From NCBI GenBank assembly GCA_964629225.1, contig CAZVQC010000003.1, forward strand, positions 1 to 64,000: 64,000 nucleotides of DNA, written 5' to 3'. Of this stretch, positions 1 through 6,841 are shown in pieces; position 1 is the first letter of the stretch, and every line of letters starts with the position of its first letter. The notes below the pieces were generated by a model. The model was not told where the DNA came from. It made no database searches and saw only the letters and a program-made list of their open reading frames with translations. The translations under genes were made by a program, and so were the position numbers. This DNA is from RUG14199 sp964629225 (lineage in GTDB: Bacteria; Bacillota; Clostridia; Oscillospirales; CAG-272).

Positions 1-345
1 TTTGGAGGGGGTGTGGGGGAGTCTTTTTTTCAAAAAAGGCTCCCCCACAAAAAAATCCCCAAAACCGCCCAAAAGTTTTTTGGAGAGGGTGTGGGAGAGA
101 CTTTTTTTTCAAAAAAGGCTCCCCCACAAAAAAATCCCCAAAACCGCTCCAAAGTTTTTTGGAGGGGGTGTGGGGGAGACTTTTTTCAAAAAAGCTCCAC
201 CACAAAAAATCCCCAAAACCGCCCAAAAGTTTTTTGGATGGGGTGTGGGGGAGTCTTTTTTCCAAAAAAGGCTCCCCCACAAAAAATCCCCAAAACCGCT
301 CCAAAGTTTTTTGAAGGGGTGCGGGGAGGGCTTTTCGAAAAAAGC
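1..345. repeat. Five tandem copies of the hairpin intergenic repeat (family A)
   Basis: Five head-to-tail copies start near positions 3, 81, 160, 235 and 312, a period of 75 to 79 bp. Each has a short CCAAAGTTTTTTGGAG-like part followed by a long inverted repeat: a G/A-rich arm, a T-run, one or two bases, an A-run and a complementary C/T-rich arm. The copy at about 321-356 has arms GGGGAGGGC and GCCCTCCCC, while others use GGGGGAGTC-type arms. The block lies downstream of the glnQ-type gene and may help end its transcript. No believable gene is present; the open frames here are low-complexity translations of the repeat. Confidence 0.9.
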
Positions 346-374
346 CCTCCCCGCAAAAACACAATATCACAAAA

Positions 375-1130
375 TCACAAAACCTTAGCAAGGAAGGACT
401 TAAGACGATCGCTCTTAGGAGAGACGAAGATCTCGTCGGGAGTCCCTTCTTCAACAATGACACCGCTGTCCATGAAGATAACACGGTCGGCAACTTCCTT
501 GGCAAAGCCCATCTCATGAGTGACGCACACCATGGTCATACCGGACTCGGCAAGGGACTTCATAACGTCCAGAACCTCCCCGACCATCTCCGGGTCAAGG
601 GCGCTGGTGGGCTCGTCGAAGAGCATCACCTCCGGCTCCATGCAAAGAGCGCGAACGATGGCGATACGCTGCTTCTGCCCACCGGAAAGCTGCGACGGAT
701 AAGCACCGGCACGGTCCGCAAGACCCACACGTTCAAGAAGCTCCATCGCCTTTGCCTCGGCCTCTGCCTTGGACTTGTGAAGCAGCTTCATGGGGGCGAG
801 AGTCATGTTCTTGAGAAGAGTCATGTGGGGGAACAGATTGAAGTGCTGGAACACCATCCCCATGTGCTGACGGTGAAGGTCAATGTCGCAGTTGAGGTCG
901 GTGATGTCCACCCCGTCAACTATGATCGTGCCCTCGGTAGGCCGCTCAAGAAGATTTAGGCTGCGAAGGAAGGTGGATTTTCCGCTTCCGGAGGGGCCTA
1001 TAATGACCACCACTTCCCCACGCATGATCTCGGTGGAGATACCGTCAAGAGCGTGAATGGCGTCACCGTAGTGCTTCTTCAGTCCAACGGTCTTTATCAG
1101 AACTTCATTTTTGTTAACTGCCTGAGCCAT
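375..1130 (-). CDS. Polar amino acid ABC transporter, ATP-binding protein (GlnQ type)
   Basis: This 251-residue protein is the ATPase of a polar amino acid importer and should act at the inner face of the membrane with the permease encoded just upstream. Visible motifs are Walker A GPSGSGKST (residues 45-53), the signature LSGGQKQR, Walker B VMLFDEPTSALD and the H-loop in CVTHEMGFA, all standard for the GlnQ/HisP family. The ATG is preceded by AGGAGG at good spacing. Only 11 bp separate it from the permease gene, so the two are co-transcribed. The binding protein lies further upstream beyond a repeat block. The substrate (glutamine, arginine, cystine or other) cannot be told from sequence. 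Confidence 0.95.
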   Translation of the reverse strand: MAQAVNKNEVLIKTVGLKKHYGDAIHALDGISTEIMRGEVVVIIGPSGSGKSTFLRSLNLLERPTEGTIIVDGVDITDLNCDIDLHRQHMGMVFQHFNLFPHMTLLKNMTLAPMKLLHKSKAEAEAKAMELLERVGLADRAGAYPSQLSGGQKQRIAIVRALCMEPEVMLFDEPTSALDPEMVGEVLDVMKSLAESGMTMVCVTHEMGFAKEVADRVIFMDSGVIVEEGTPDEIFVSPKSDRLKSFLAKVL

Positions 1131-1141
1131 AGAAACCTCCT

Positions 1142-1909
1142 TTAGTGGTCGCTTGAACGGAGCTTCTTCTCAAGAAGTCCCACAAGCTTGGAAAGAACGA
1201 CGACCATCACAAGATAGATCAGCGCAACGGCAATAAGAGGCATCATGGCGGAGAAGGTCCTTCCCCTGATGATGTCGCCGCCCTTGGTAAGATCCTTAAG
1301 TCCCACGTAACCGCAGACCGACGTCTCCTTCAAAAGCACGATGAACTCGTTAGCCAAAGCGGGAAGCACGTTTTTGAAGGCCTGGGGAATGATGATGTGG
1401 ATCATGGTCTGAACATAGTTGAAGCCCAAAGAGCGCCCTGCCTCCATCTGTCCTCGGTCAATGGACATGATACCGCTTCGGAAGATCTCCGCAACGTAAG
1501 CACCGGAATTGATACCGAAGGTGAGGGATGCCACAAGCACTGCGTTGTCCGAACTCACAAATACCACAAAGTACATTATGAGCAGCTGCACCACCACCGG
1601 CGTTCCTCGGATCACCGTAAGGTACAATCCGCAGATCCAGTTGGCTATCTTAAGTGCCACTCTGCCGACGCCCGGTCGCATTTCTTCGTAATTCTTGGTG
1701 TAAGAGGACCGTACCGAGGCGATGATGATACCGATCACAATACCCAGCAGTAATGCGAAAAACGTTATCGTCAACGTCACCTTGAGTCCGTTCACCAAGA
1801 ACTTCCAGCGGTTGTCTTTTATGAAGTTAAGCTCGAAGTCCTCAATGAACTCCTGCACAAATCCGGGTAGCTTGCATACTATCCCCGGCAAAAACATTGC
1901 GTTTAACAC
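1142..1909 (-). CDS. Polar amino acid ABC transporter, permease (HisM/GlnP family)
   Basis: This 255-residue membrane protein forms the translocation pore of the same importer. After an amphipathic N-terminus, hydrophobic segments begin near residue 45 (VTLTITFFALLLGIVIGIII). The family coupling helix region is visible as EAGRSLGFNYVQTMIHIIIPQAF, and the FRSGIMSID segment before it is also conserved. The chosen start is GTG, because GGAGAG lies 5 nt before it; the next in-frame ATG is four codons on. It is followed closely by the ATPase gene. About 500 bp of repeats and a scaffold gap separate it from the binding-protein gene, which is unusual for this normally compact operon. Confidence 0.93.
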   Translation of the reverse strand: MLNAMFLPGIVCKLPGFVQEFIEDFELNFIKDNRWKFLVNGLKVTLTITFFALLLGIVIGIIIASVRSSYTKNYEEMRPGVGRVALKIANWICGLYLTVIRGTPVVVQLLIMYFVVFVSSDNAVLVASLTFGINSGAYVAEIFRSGIMSIDRGQMEAGRSLGFNYVQTMIHIIIPQAFKNVLPALANEFIVLLKETSVCGYVGLKDLTKGGDIIRGRTFSAMMPLIAVALIYLVMVVVLSKLVGLLEKKLRSSDH

Positions 1910-1929
1910 GTGTTCTCTCCAATCTTATC

Positions 1930-2340
1930 AGTGTTTGAAAAGGGGGATTTTCCGGGGAAACTTTTTTGAAAAAATTCCTCCGGTCCCCTTCAAAAAAACT
2001 TTCGACAAGTTTTTTTCTTGAGTCCGTCCCCCGNNNNNNNNNNNNNNNNNNNNNNNNNNNNNNNNNNNNNNNNNNNNNNNNNNNNNNNNNNNNNNNNNNN
2101 NNNNNNNNNNNNNNNNNNNNNNNNNNNNNNNNNTCCGAACCACTCCAAACGGAGTGCTTTTTCACTCGGCTTTTTGCTGGGGGCTTTTTTGGGGAGACCT
2201 TTTTTGAAAAAACTCCCCAAACCCCTCCCAAAATACTTTGGGACGGTTTTGGTCATGTCCCCCGTCCGAACCACTCCAAACGGAGTGCTTTTTCACTCGG
2301 CTTTTTGCTGGGGGCTTTTCTGAAAAAAGACTCCCCGCAA
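1930..2340. repeat. Family A hairpins and a 131-bp tandem repeat around a scaffold gap
   Basis: This non-coding block splits the amino acid ABC operon. On the left is a reverse-orientation hairpin copy (about 1955-1985). Right of the gap the sequence TCCGAACCACTCCAAACGGA starts at 2134 and again at 2265, giving a 131-bp direct repeat. Each copy runs through ACTCGGCTTTTTGCTGGGGG into a hairpin, the first near 2194-2220. The repeat was probably the cause of the assembly break. No gene is seen here. Confidence 0.85.
2034..2133. other. Scaffold gap (100 N)
   Basis: A run of 100 undetermined bases. The left flank ends in GTCCCCCG and the right flank begins TCCGAACC. The same two strings are contiguous at the second repeat copy (about 2257-2272), so the gap sits exactly at a repeat-unit boundary and the N length is probably a placeholder. 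Confidence 0.97.
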
Positions 2341-2376
2341 AGACCCCCACTAAAAACATCCATTACTCAGCCCAAT

Positions 2377-2399
2377 GGCGGAGCGTAAAACGCTCCGCC
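2377..2399 (-). terminator. Hairpin just downstream of the amino acid binding-protein gene
   Basis: A perfect 9-bp inverted repeat (GGCGGAGCG / CGCTCCGCC) with a 5-nt A/T-rich loop starts 19 bp past the stop codon of the binding-protein gene. It lacks a clear T-tract on the minus strand, so it may be an mRNA-stabilising or attenuating stem that lets binding protein be made in excess of the permease, rather than a full terminator. Confidence 0.5.
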
Positions 2400-2417
2400 C
2401 GGACTGCGTTATTCTGA

Positions 2418-3182
2418 TCAGTTAGCCTTAATGTACTTGTCGACGATCTTCTGAAGCTCTCCGCTTGCTTTCAGCTCGGCAAGTGCTCCGTTCACTTTTT
2501 CGAGGAGCTCTGCGTTGCCCTTCTGAATAGCGATAGCGTAGTTTTCAACAGCGTACTCGGTGTCAAGGATCTTAAGGCCCTCATTTGCAGCAACGAAGGA
2601 CTTAGCGGGCTCGTTGTCGATGATGACAGCGTCTACCTTGCCGGTAACGAGCGCCTGAACTGCGTCTGCACCCTTGTTGTAGGGGATGACGTTCTCCTCA
2701 CCGAAGCCGCCGTCTTCGGGAGTGCTGGAAGCGTAGATGTGACCTGTTGTATCCTGCTGAACACCGATCTTCTTACCGTTCAGACCGTCGATGTCTGTGA
2801 TGTCGGAGCCTTCCTTAACGATGACGGACTGGATACCGGTTGCATAGGAGTCGGAGAAGTCAACGTTCTTAAGACGGTCCTCTGTAACTGTCATGCCTGC
2901 GATACCGCAGTTGATCTTGCCGGATTCAACGGAAGCGATGATGGAGCCGAACTCCATGTCCTGCATCTCGTATTCCATGCCGAGCTTCTCTGCGATAGCC
3001 TGTGCGATCTCTGCGTCGATACCTACGATCGTTTCGCCTTCGTAGAACTCGTAAGGCGGGAACGCTGCGTTGGTGCCGAATACCAGTTTCTCTTTCGTTT
3101 CTTCCTTACCGCAAGAAGCGATAGCGAAAGCGCATGTGAGGAGCATTACTGCTGCGAGAATAAGTGAAAGTGTTTTTTTCAT
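2418..3182 (-). CDS. Polar amino acid ABC transporter, substrate-binding lipoprotein
   Basis: This 254-residue protein captures the amino acid outside the cell. It starts with a lipoprotein signal (MKKTLSLILAAVMLL) and lipobox ending IASC, so Cys24 should be lipidated. The mature part has the SBP family 3 pattern: FGTNAAFPPYEFYEG, GIDAEIAQAIAEKLG, IAGMTVTEDRLKNVDFSD and the C-terminal ELKASGELQKIVDKY. It heads the operon with the permease and ATPase genes downstream. An exact SigA promoter lies about 50 bp upstream, and AAAGGAG precedes the start. A TGAAT-N4-ATACA element overlapping the -10 resembles a weak arginine-repressor box, but that is speculative and does not prove an arginine substrate. 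Confidence 0.95.
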   Translation of the reverse strand: MKKTLSLILAAVMLLTCAFAIASCGKEETKEKLVFGTNAAFPPYEFYEGETIVGIDAEIAQAIAEKLGMEYEMQDMEFGSIIASVESGKINCGIAGMTVTEDRLKNVDFSDSYATGIQSVIVKEGSDITDIDGLNGKKIGVQQDTTGHIYASSTPEDGGFGEENVIPYNKGADAVQALVTGKVDAVIIDNEPAKSFVAANEGLKILDTEYAVENYAIAIQKGNAELLEKVNGALAELKASGELQKIVDKYIKAN

Positions 3183-3231
3183 TTTTCATGATCTCCTTTG
3201 GAATTGAAATTTTATTCACTTGACATGAATG

Positions 3232-3260
3232 ATTATACAACACGTAAAGGGGTTTGTCAA
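3232..3260 (-). promoter_or_regulatory. SigA promoter of the amino acid importer operon
   Basis: On the minus strand TTGACA (3255-3260) and TATAAT (3232-3237) are separated by 17 bp, a perfect consensus vegetative promoter. The -10 overlaps TGAATGATTATACA on the plus strand, a possible operator half-site pair. Confidence 0.9.
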
Positions 3261-3489
3261 GGGTTTTTCTAATATTTTTTCACTTTGTGCATTTTTGCCA
3301 TTCCATCCCCGCCCGTCGAAGCCTCCCTTGTGGAATTTGACCCGCTTTTTGTCCCCCGATCCCCATTCCGACGGTTTTTCCTCTTCTTTTCCCTTCTTTC
3401 CTCTTCTCTCACCCTCCCTTCCGACACCTTTCATCCCTCCCGGTTTGTTAGAATATTCACATGAATAAAAGGGGTTTTGCGAGGGATTT

Positions 3490-3590
3490 TGGCATGAGGA
3501 TTTTTTCCGAGGGAAACTTTTTTTGCAAAAAAGATTTCCCCCGTTCCCCCTTCAAAAAACTTTGGACAGTTTTTCGGCGAGAATTTTTCT
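3490..3590. repeat. Family A hairpin repeat, reverse orientation
   Basis: The inverted repeat GAGGGAAACTTTTTTT / AAAAAAGATTTCCCCC is followed by CCCTTCAAAAAACTTTGGACAG, the reverse-orientation form of the repeat. The region 3261-3490 before it is pyrimidine-rich, with no gene or clear signal. Confidence 0.75.
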
Positions 3591-3593
3591 CTC

Positions 3594-3781
3594 GTTCCAT
3601 GCAAGCAGAACGGTGAGGTTCTTCTCTCGGTATGAGTGGTCGTCACTCGTGGCGGTGTCGGTGCGGACGGTGGTTATAAGGTCACTTTTCGCTCTGCTTG
3701 GTGCCTGAAAAGCGGCGATATCGGGCACTCCGTAGCCCCGGCGAGTGAAAAGTCCTCTCCGTTTGAAGCGGTTCGGACGGG
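3594..3781. repeat. 188-bp intergenic element, copy 1 (upstream of spoIIGA)
   Basis: This segment, beginning GTTCCATGCAAGCA and ending GAAGCGGTTCGGACGGG, recurs almost without gaps at 5041-5227 in the same orientation, with roughly 84 percent identity by eye. The two copies bracket spoIIGA. The minus strand is open across both copies, but differences fall freely at all codon positions, so a protein is not supported. A structured or regulatory RNA, or a passive repeat, are the options. Confidence 0.75.
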
Positions 3782-3799
3782 TGATGAACCACGCCAAAA

Positions 3800-3905
3800 A
3801 AACTGCCGGAAGGTTTTTGGGGTGTGGGGGCTTTTTGCAAAAAGCCCCCACAATACAAAGTTTTTTTGGGGTTCTTGGGGGAGTCTTTTTTTTCAAAAAA
3901 GACCT
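3800..3905. repeat. Two family A hairpin repeats upstream of spoIIGA
   Basis: Forward copies: one with arms GTGGGGGC / GCCCCCAC around 3828-3856, and one with GGGGGAGTC and a less perfect right arm around 3879-3907. They end about 50 bp before the spoIIGA ribosome binding site. No vegetative or Spo0A-type promoter for spoIIGA could be recognised between 3455 and 3964. Confidence 0.8.
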
Positions 3906-3964
3906 CCAAAATAAAAGCCCCCGGAAAAGCCCCCCCAGAAATCAAATCACCACAGGAGGCCGTT

Positions 3965-4942
3965 ACGAAAACAATAATCTACCCGGACCTGCTTTTTGCG
4001 GTCAATATGTCGATGGATCTCATCTGCCTCTACTTGACGGGAAAGCTGTTGAAGCTGCCGATGGGAAAATGGAGGCTGCTGCTTTCGGCGGCAACGGGAG
4101 CCGCATTTGCGGTGGGAGACGTGTTGCTTGACCTTAACAAGGCGGTGTCGGCAGTTATGACAGTCATCTTCGGAGTTATCATGACGTTGATAGCCTTCGG
4201 GGGATGCGGAGGCGCCCGCAACGTAATAAGAAGCGCCGCAGTGCTCATCGGCACCTCAGCCCTCACTGCGGGACTTGTCACACTGCTCTCCTCCTTCGGT
4301 GAAGATCCGAAGTACTCCGGGAAGCTCGGCGAAAGCCCCGCATTTTTGATCCTATCCGCCGCAGGCGCCGCCGCTATATTAATAATGAGGCTTTTTCGGA
4401 CTCACCCGAAAATGGAGGGTTGCCGAGTCACCCTGCAGATAGGCAGCAATACATACCGCTTCCCCGCCGCCGTGGATTCGGGAAACACCCTGACGGAGCC
4501 TTTTTCCGGCATTCCGGTGATGTTAGTCTCAAAAAAACTCGGAGAGCGGATCTTCAAAGAAAATCCGAGAGAAACGGTGAAATACCGCCTCATACCCACA
4601 AAGACCGCCACCGGAAGCGCCACTCTCGAAGGGCTGATCCCCGACTCGGTAACTGTAGCTCCGCTCTCAAAAGCACCTCCGTCAACCGCACCGTCCACTG
4701 AAAAGAATCACCAAAGCACCAAGCCCGACATCGCCACCGCTAACGCTGCCGCCTCGTTTTCCACCTCATCCCCAATCGCAGCTCACCCCGCGCCGCAAAG
4801 CCGAAACTCCCGACACGCTCACACCGTCGATAGCAACCGATCAAACGGCAATTCCATCCCCATCACCCTCGCCATCGCCGTGGCAAACACCGACTCCTTC
4901 GCCGGCAGCCCCGCATCCCTACCGGAATCGGTGATACCGTAG
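3965..4942 (+). CDS. spoIIGA: Sigma-E processing peptidase SpoIIGA (apparent ACG start)
   Basis: SpoIIGA is the membrane-embedded aspartic protease that removes the pro-sequence of sigma-E in the mother cell. The N-terminal half is hydrophobic with about five membrane segments, beginning YPDLLFAVNMSMDLICLYLT. The cytoplasmic half carries the aspartic protease motif VDSGNTLTEP with Asp171, close to Asp183 of the Bacillus enzyme. The length of 325 residues is normal. The start is odd: AGGAGG at 3954-3959 is 5 nt before ACG AAA ACA ATA ATC TAC, where homologues begin with ATG, and no ATG, GTG or TTG is at that spot. The next ATG (4007) would lose 14 conserved residues; the upstream GTG (3824) lies in a repeat. 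The C-terminal 90 residues are rich in Ser, Pro, Ala and Asn. sigE follows after 525 bp of repeats. Confidence 0.9.
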   Translation, partial: TKTIIYPDLLFAVNMSMDLICLYLTGKLLKLPMGKWRLLLSAATGAAFAVGDVLLDLNKAVSAVMTVIFGVIMTLIAFGGCGGARNVIRSAAVLIGTSALTAGLVTLLSSFGEDPKYSGKLGESPAFLILSAAGAAAILIMRLFRTHPKMEGCRVTLQIGSNTYRFPAAVDSGNTLTEPFSGIPVMLVSKKLGERIFKENPRETVKYRLIPTKTATGSATLEGLIPDSVTVAPLSKAPPSTAPSTEKNHQSTKPDIATANAAASFSTSSPIAAHPAPQSRNSRHAHTVDSNRSNGNSIPITLAIAVANTDSFAGSPASLPESVIP

Positions 4943-4944
4943 TA

Positions 4945-5040
4945 GGATTTTTTTCGGGGGCGTTTTTGGGTACTTTGGGGGAATTTCCCCCGTCCCCCTT
5001 CAAAAAAACTTGGAACGGGGGTCGGTGAGTGTTATCCCCC
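4945..5040. repeat. Degenerate family A repeat downstream of spoIIGA
   Basis: Starting just after the spoIIGA stop, this segment has GGGGGAATTTCCCCC-type complementarity and the CCCCTTCAAAAAAACTTGGAACG string typical of reverse-orientation copies. It leads directly into the second 188-bp element. Confidence 0.6.
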
Positions 5041-5227
5041 GTTCCATGCAAGCAAAACGGCGAGGTTCTTCCCTCGGTATGAGTGGTCGGTGCGCCGGCC
5101 GGTGTCGGTGCGGAGGGTGGTAATAAGGTCGCTTTTCACCCGGCTTGGTGCCTGAAAAGCGGCGATATCCGGCACCCTGCAGCCACGGCGAGTGAAAAGA
5201 CACCCGGCTTTGAAGCGGTTCGGACGG
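5041..5227. repeat. 188-bp intergenic element, copy 2 (between spoIIGA and sigE)
   Basis: Second copy of the element at 3594-3781, same orientation and nearly the same length, from GTTCCATGCAAGCAAAACGG to GAAGCGGTTCGGACGGG. Shared blocks include AGGTTCTTC, CTCGGTATGAGTGGTCG, GGTGTCGGTGCGGA and GCTTGGTGCCTGAAAAGCGG. Confidence 0.75.
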
Positions 5228-5244
5228 GGCAAAACAAAAGGCGC

Positions 5245-5435
5245 TTCAGCCAAAAATTTTTGGGGGTGCAGGGGGCTTTTTTTCAAAAAAGCCCCCTGCT
5301 AAAAAACCGAGTAAAAAGACACCCCCGTCCTGAAAAGCCCGAACGGGGGGGAAAAATACTCACCAAAGCCCCTCCCAAAAGTTTTTGGAAAGGGTTTTGG
5401 GAGTACTTTTTTCAAAAAAGTACTCCCAAATGAAT
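5245..5435. repeat. Two family A hairpins and a GC-rich stem upstream of sigE
   Basis: The first hairpin (about 5268-5299) has arms GCAGGGGGC / GCCCCCTGC, the second (about 5398-5429) TGGGAGTAC / GTACTCCCA. Between them CCCCGTCCTGAAAAGCCCGAACGGGGG carries an accessory stem seen at other loci. The second hairpin ends about 40 bp before the sigE start, so a spoIIGA-sigE read-through transcript would have to pass several long stems. Confidence 0.8.
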
Positions 5436-5467
5436 CCCCCCCAACACAAATAATAAGGAGGCAAAAA

Positions 5468-6199
5468 ATGATCATTACCAAGAAGATACTGACGGCAGTC
5501 AGTGAATACCGAGTGCTTTGCGGACGGATACTGAGGGAATTTCTCCGATCGGGAGAGAACTACTACATCAGCGGTCCGGACACACTGCCCCCGCCACTTT
5601 CCGCAGAGGAAGAAGGCGAAGCCATCCGCCTGAAGGAAACGGACAGCGAGGCGGCGGCAAGGCTGATAGAGCACAATTTGAGGTTAGTAGTCTACATAGC
5701 GAAGAAATTCGAGAACACGGGCTGCGGCATTGACGACCTTATCTCCATCGGCACCATCGGACTTATCAAGGGAGTCCGGACGTTCAAAGCGGAGAAGAAC
5801 ATCCGCCTTGCCACCTACGCATCCAGATGCATCGAGAACGAGATACTGATGTACATCAGGAAAACCGCGCCCCACCGAAACGACGTTTCCATCGACGAGC
5901 CGCTGAACTGCGACGGGGACGGAGGGGAGCTGCTTTTGTGCGACGTATTGGGAACGGATCCGGACACGGTGAGCCGAGACATGGAGAAGAGCGAAGACGA
6001 AAAGACGGTGCGAGCCGCCCTTGAGACGTTGGACGGAAGAGAAAAAAGGATAATGAAGCTGAGATACGGCATCGACGGGGAGCGGGAATTCACGCAAAAA
6101 GAGGTGGCGGACATGATGGGGATCTCCCAATCCTACATTTCGAGGCTGGAAAAAAAGATAATCCGCAAATTAAAAGCGGAAGTGGCGGGTAAAATCTGA
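5468..6199 (+). CDS. sigE: RNA polymerase sporulation sigma factor SigE (pro-sigma-E)
   Basis: This 243-residue protein is the early mother-cell sigma factor, made as an inactive precursor and cleaved by SpoIIGA. The N-terminal pro-sequence runs to about residue 31 and is followed by ENYYISGPDTLPPPL, matching the YYI cleavage region of known sigma-E. Region 2 has NLRLVVYIAKKFENTG and DDLISIGTIGLIKGV, then ATYASRCIENEILMY. Region 4 ends with DMMGISQSYISRLEKKIIRK, the family signature that separates sigma-E from other sigma factors. The ATG lies 7 nt after AAGGAGG. Unlike the usual compact operon, it is separated from spoIIGA by over 500 bp of repeats, and no separate promoter could be recognised. 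Confidence 0.97.
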   Translation: MIITKKILTAVSEYRVLCGRILREFLRSGENYYISGPDTLPPPLSAEEEGEAIRLKETDSEAAARLIEHNLRLVVYIAKKFENTGCGIDDLISIGTIGLIKGVRTFKAEKNIRLATYASRCIENEILMYIRKTAPHRNDVSIDEPLNCDGDGGELLLCDVLGTDPDTVSRDMEKSEDEKTVRAALETLDGREKRIMKLRYGIDGEREFTQKEVADMMGISQSYISRLEKKIIRKLKAEVAGKI

Positions 6200-6228
6200 T
6201 GTTTTTCGAAAAATCCTGAAAAAAGGTA

Positions 6229-6257
6229 TTGCAATTTCCCGACGGGCGTGATATAAT
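6229..6257 (+). promoter_or_regulatory. SigA promoter of rpmE and possible leader structure
   Basis: TTGCAA (6229-6234) and TATAAT (6252-6257) are 17 bp apart. The transcript would have a leader of about 70 nt in which GGGAAGC and GCTTTCCC (about 6278-6308) can pair. Ribosomal-protein leaders exist for L31 in Firmicutes, so autoregulation by L31 is possible, but no known leader motif was matched. Confidence 0.85.
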
Positions 6258-6334
6258 GCAATAGTATTGTCAAGAGGGAAGCACAGGTCGATCCCGGCTT
6301 TCCCGCTTCGAATTTTGAAAAAGGAGTGAAAACG

Positions 6335-6553
6335 ATGAAGTCCGGAATCCATCCCGATTACAAGGAAGTTACTATCCGTTGTGCTTGCGGAGAGTCCGTA
6401 GTTACCCGTTCTACAAAGAGCGATGCTAACGGCGAGATCCGTGTTGAGATCTGTTCCAAGTGCCATCCCTTTTACACTGGCAAGCAGAAGCTCGTAGACA
6501 GCGGCGGACGCGTTGACAAGTTCAACAAACGTCTTCAGGCTGTGAAGCACTAA
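6335..6553 (+). CDS. rpmE: 50S ribosomal protein L31
   Basis: A 72-residue large-subunit ribosomal protein. It begins MKSGIHPDYKEVTIRCACG and has the zinc-ribbon cysteines of the C+ type of L31: CAC early on and CSKCHPFYTGKQK later. The ATG at 6335 is chosen because AAAGGAG lies 8 nt before it; the GTG at 6326 is part of that Shine-Dalgarno sequence. It is a single-gene unit between a SigA promoter and a strong terminator. Confidence 0.97.
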   Translation: MKSGIHPDYKEVTIRCACGESVVTRSTKSDANGEIRVEICSKCHPFYTGKQKLVDSGGRVDKFNKRLQAVKH

Positions 6554-6592
6554 CATGATTATCCCGTCATAGCGGGTACATTAAGCGGTCAA

Positions 6593-6634
6593 TGCCGGAT
6601 GAGAACTACCCGTTCACATCCGGCTTTTTCCTTT
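6593..6634 (+). terminator. Rho-independent terminator of rpmE
   Basis: GCCGGATG and CATCCGGC pair across a 15-nt loop and are followed by TTTTTCC. It lies 40 bp after the rpmE stop. The open frame of hflX extends back into this stem, so the upstream in-frame codons there are not its start. The rest of 6635-6841 shows only a weak run of ACCGAxACCC motifs and no clear promoter. Confidence 0.85.
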
Positions 6635-6841
6635 CCTCCCATAATTCGGCTGTGCCGCAGGACAAAAGCGACACGTTCGGACGGCATCCCACCGATACCC
6701 AACTATCCGACTACCCAACCGTTGCCACCGAATACCCGCCGCATCAAAACGGAGAAAAAGAAAAGCACCGCCGTCACTTCTCAAAGCAGCATCAAAAAAA
6801 CGAAAAATGCGCCCGACGGAAATCGGGGACACCGAAACAGA

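Noticed and set aside
1..350. Long overlapping open frames with repeated FFQKRLPHKK-like peptides
   Set aside because: They are translations of the hairpin repeat in several frames, have no proper ribosome binding sites and recur at every repeat locus.
2000..2010. TTCGACA in the repeat as a Spo0A box
   Set aside because: It is part of a repeat whose other copies read TTTGACA or TTGGACA, and it is not near a sporulation gene start.
3232..3246. Arginine repressor box at the amino acid importer promoter
   Set aside because: The match includes the -10 element itself and has one wrong half-site base, so it is not convincing without other sites.
3552..3896. Minus-strand peptide shared by both copies of the 188-bp element
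   Set aside because: The frame is open in both copies, but amino acid identity is lower than nucleotide identity and there is no start signal, so purifying selection on a protein is not supported.
3824..3964. Upstream GTG start for spoIIGA
   Set aside because: It would add 47 residues encoded by the hairpin repeat, and the ribosome binding site is far downstream.
6599..6841. N-terminal extension of HflX
   Set aside because: It begins inside the rpmE terminator and has no family similarity.
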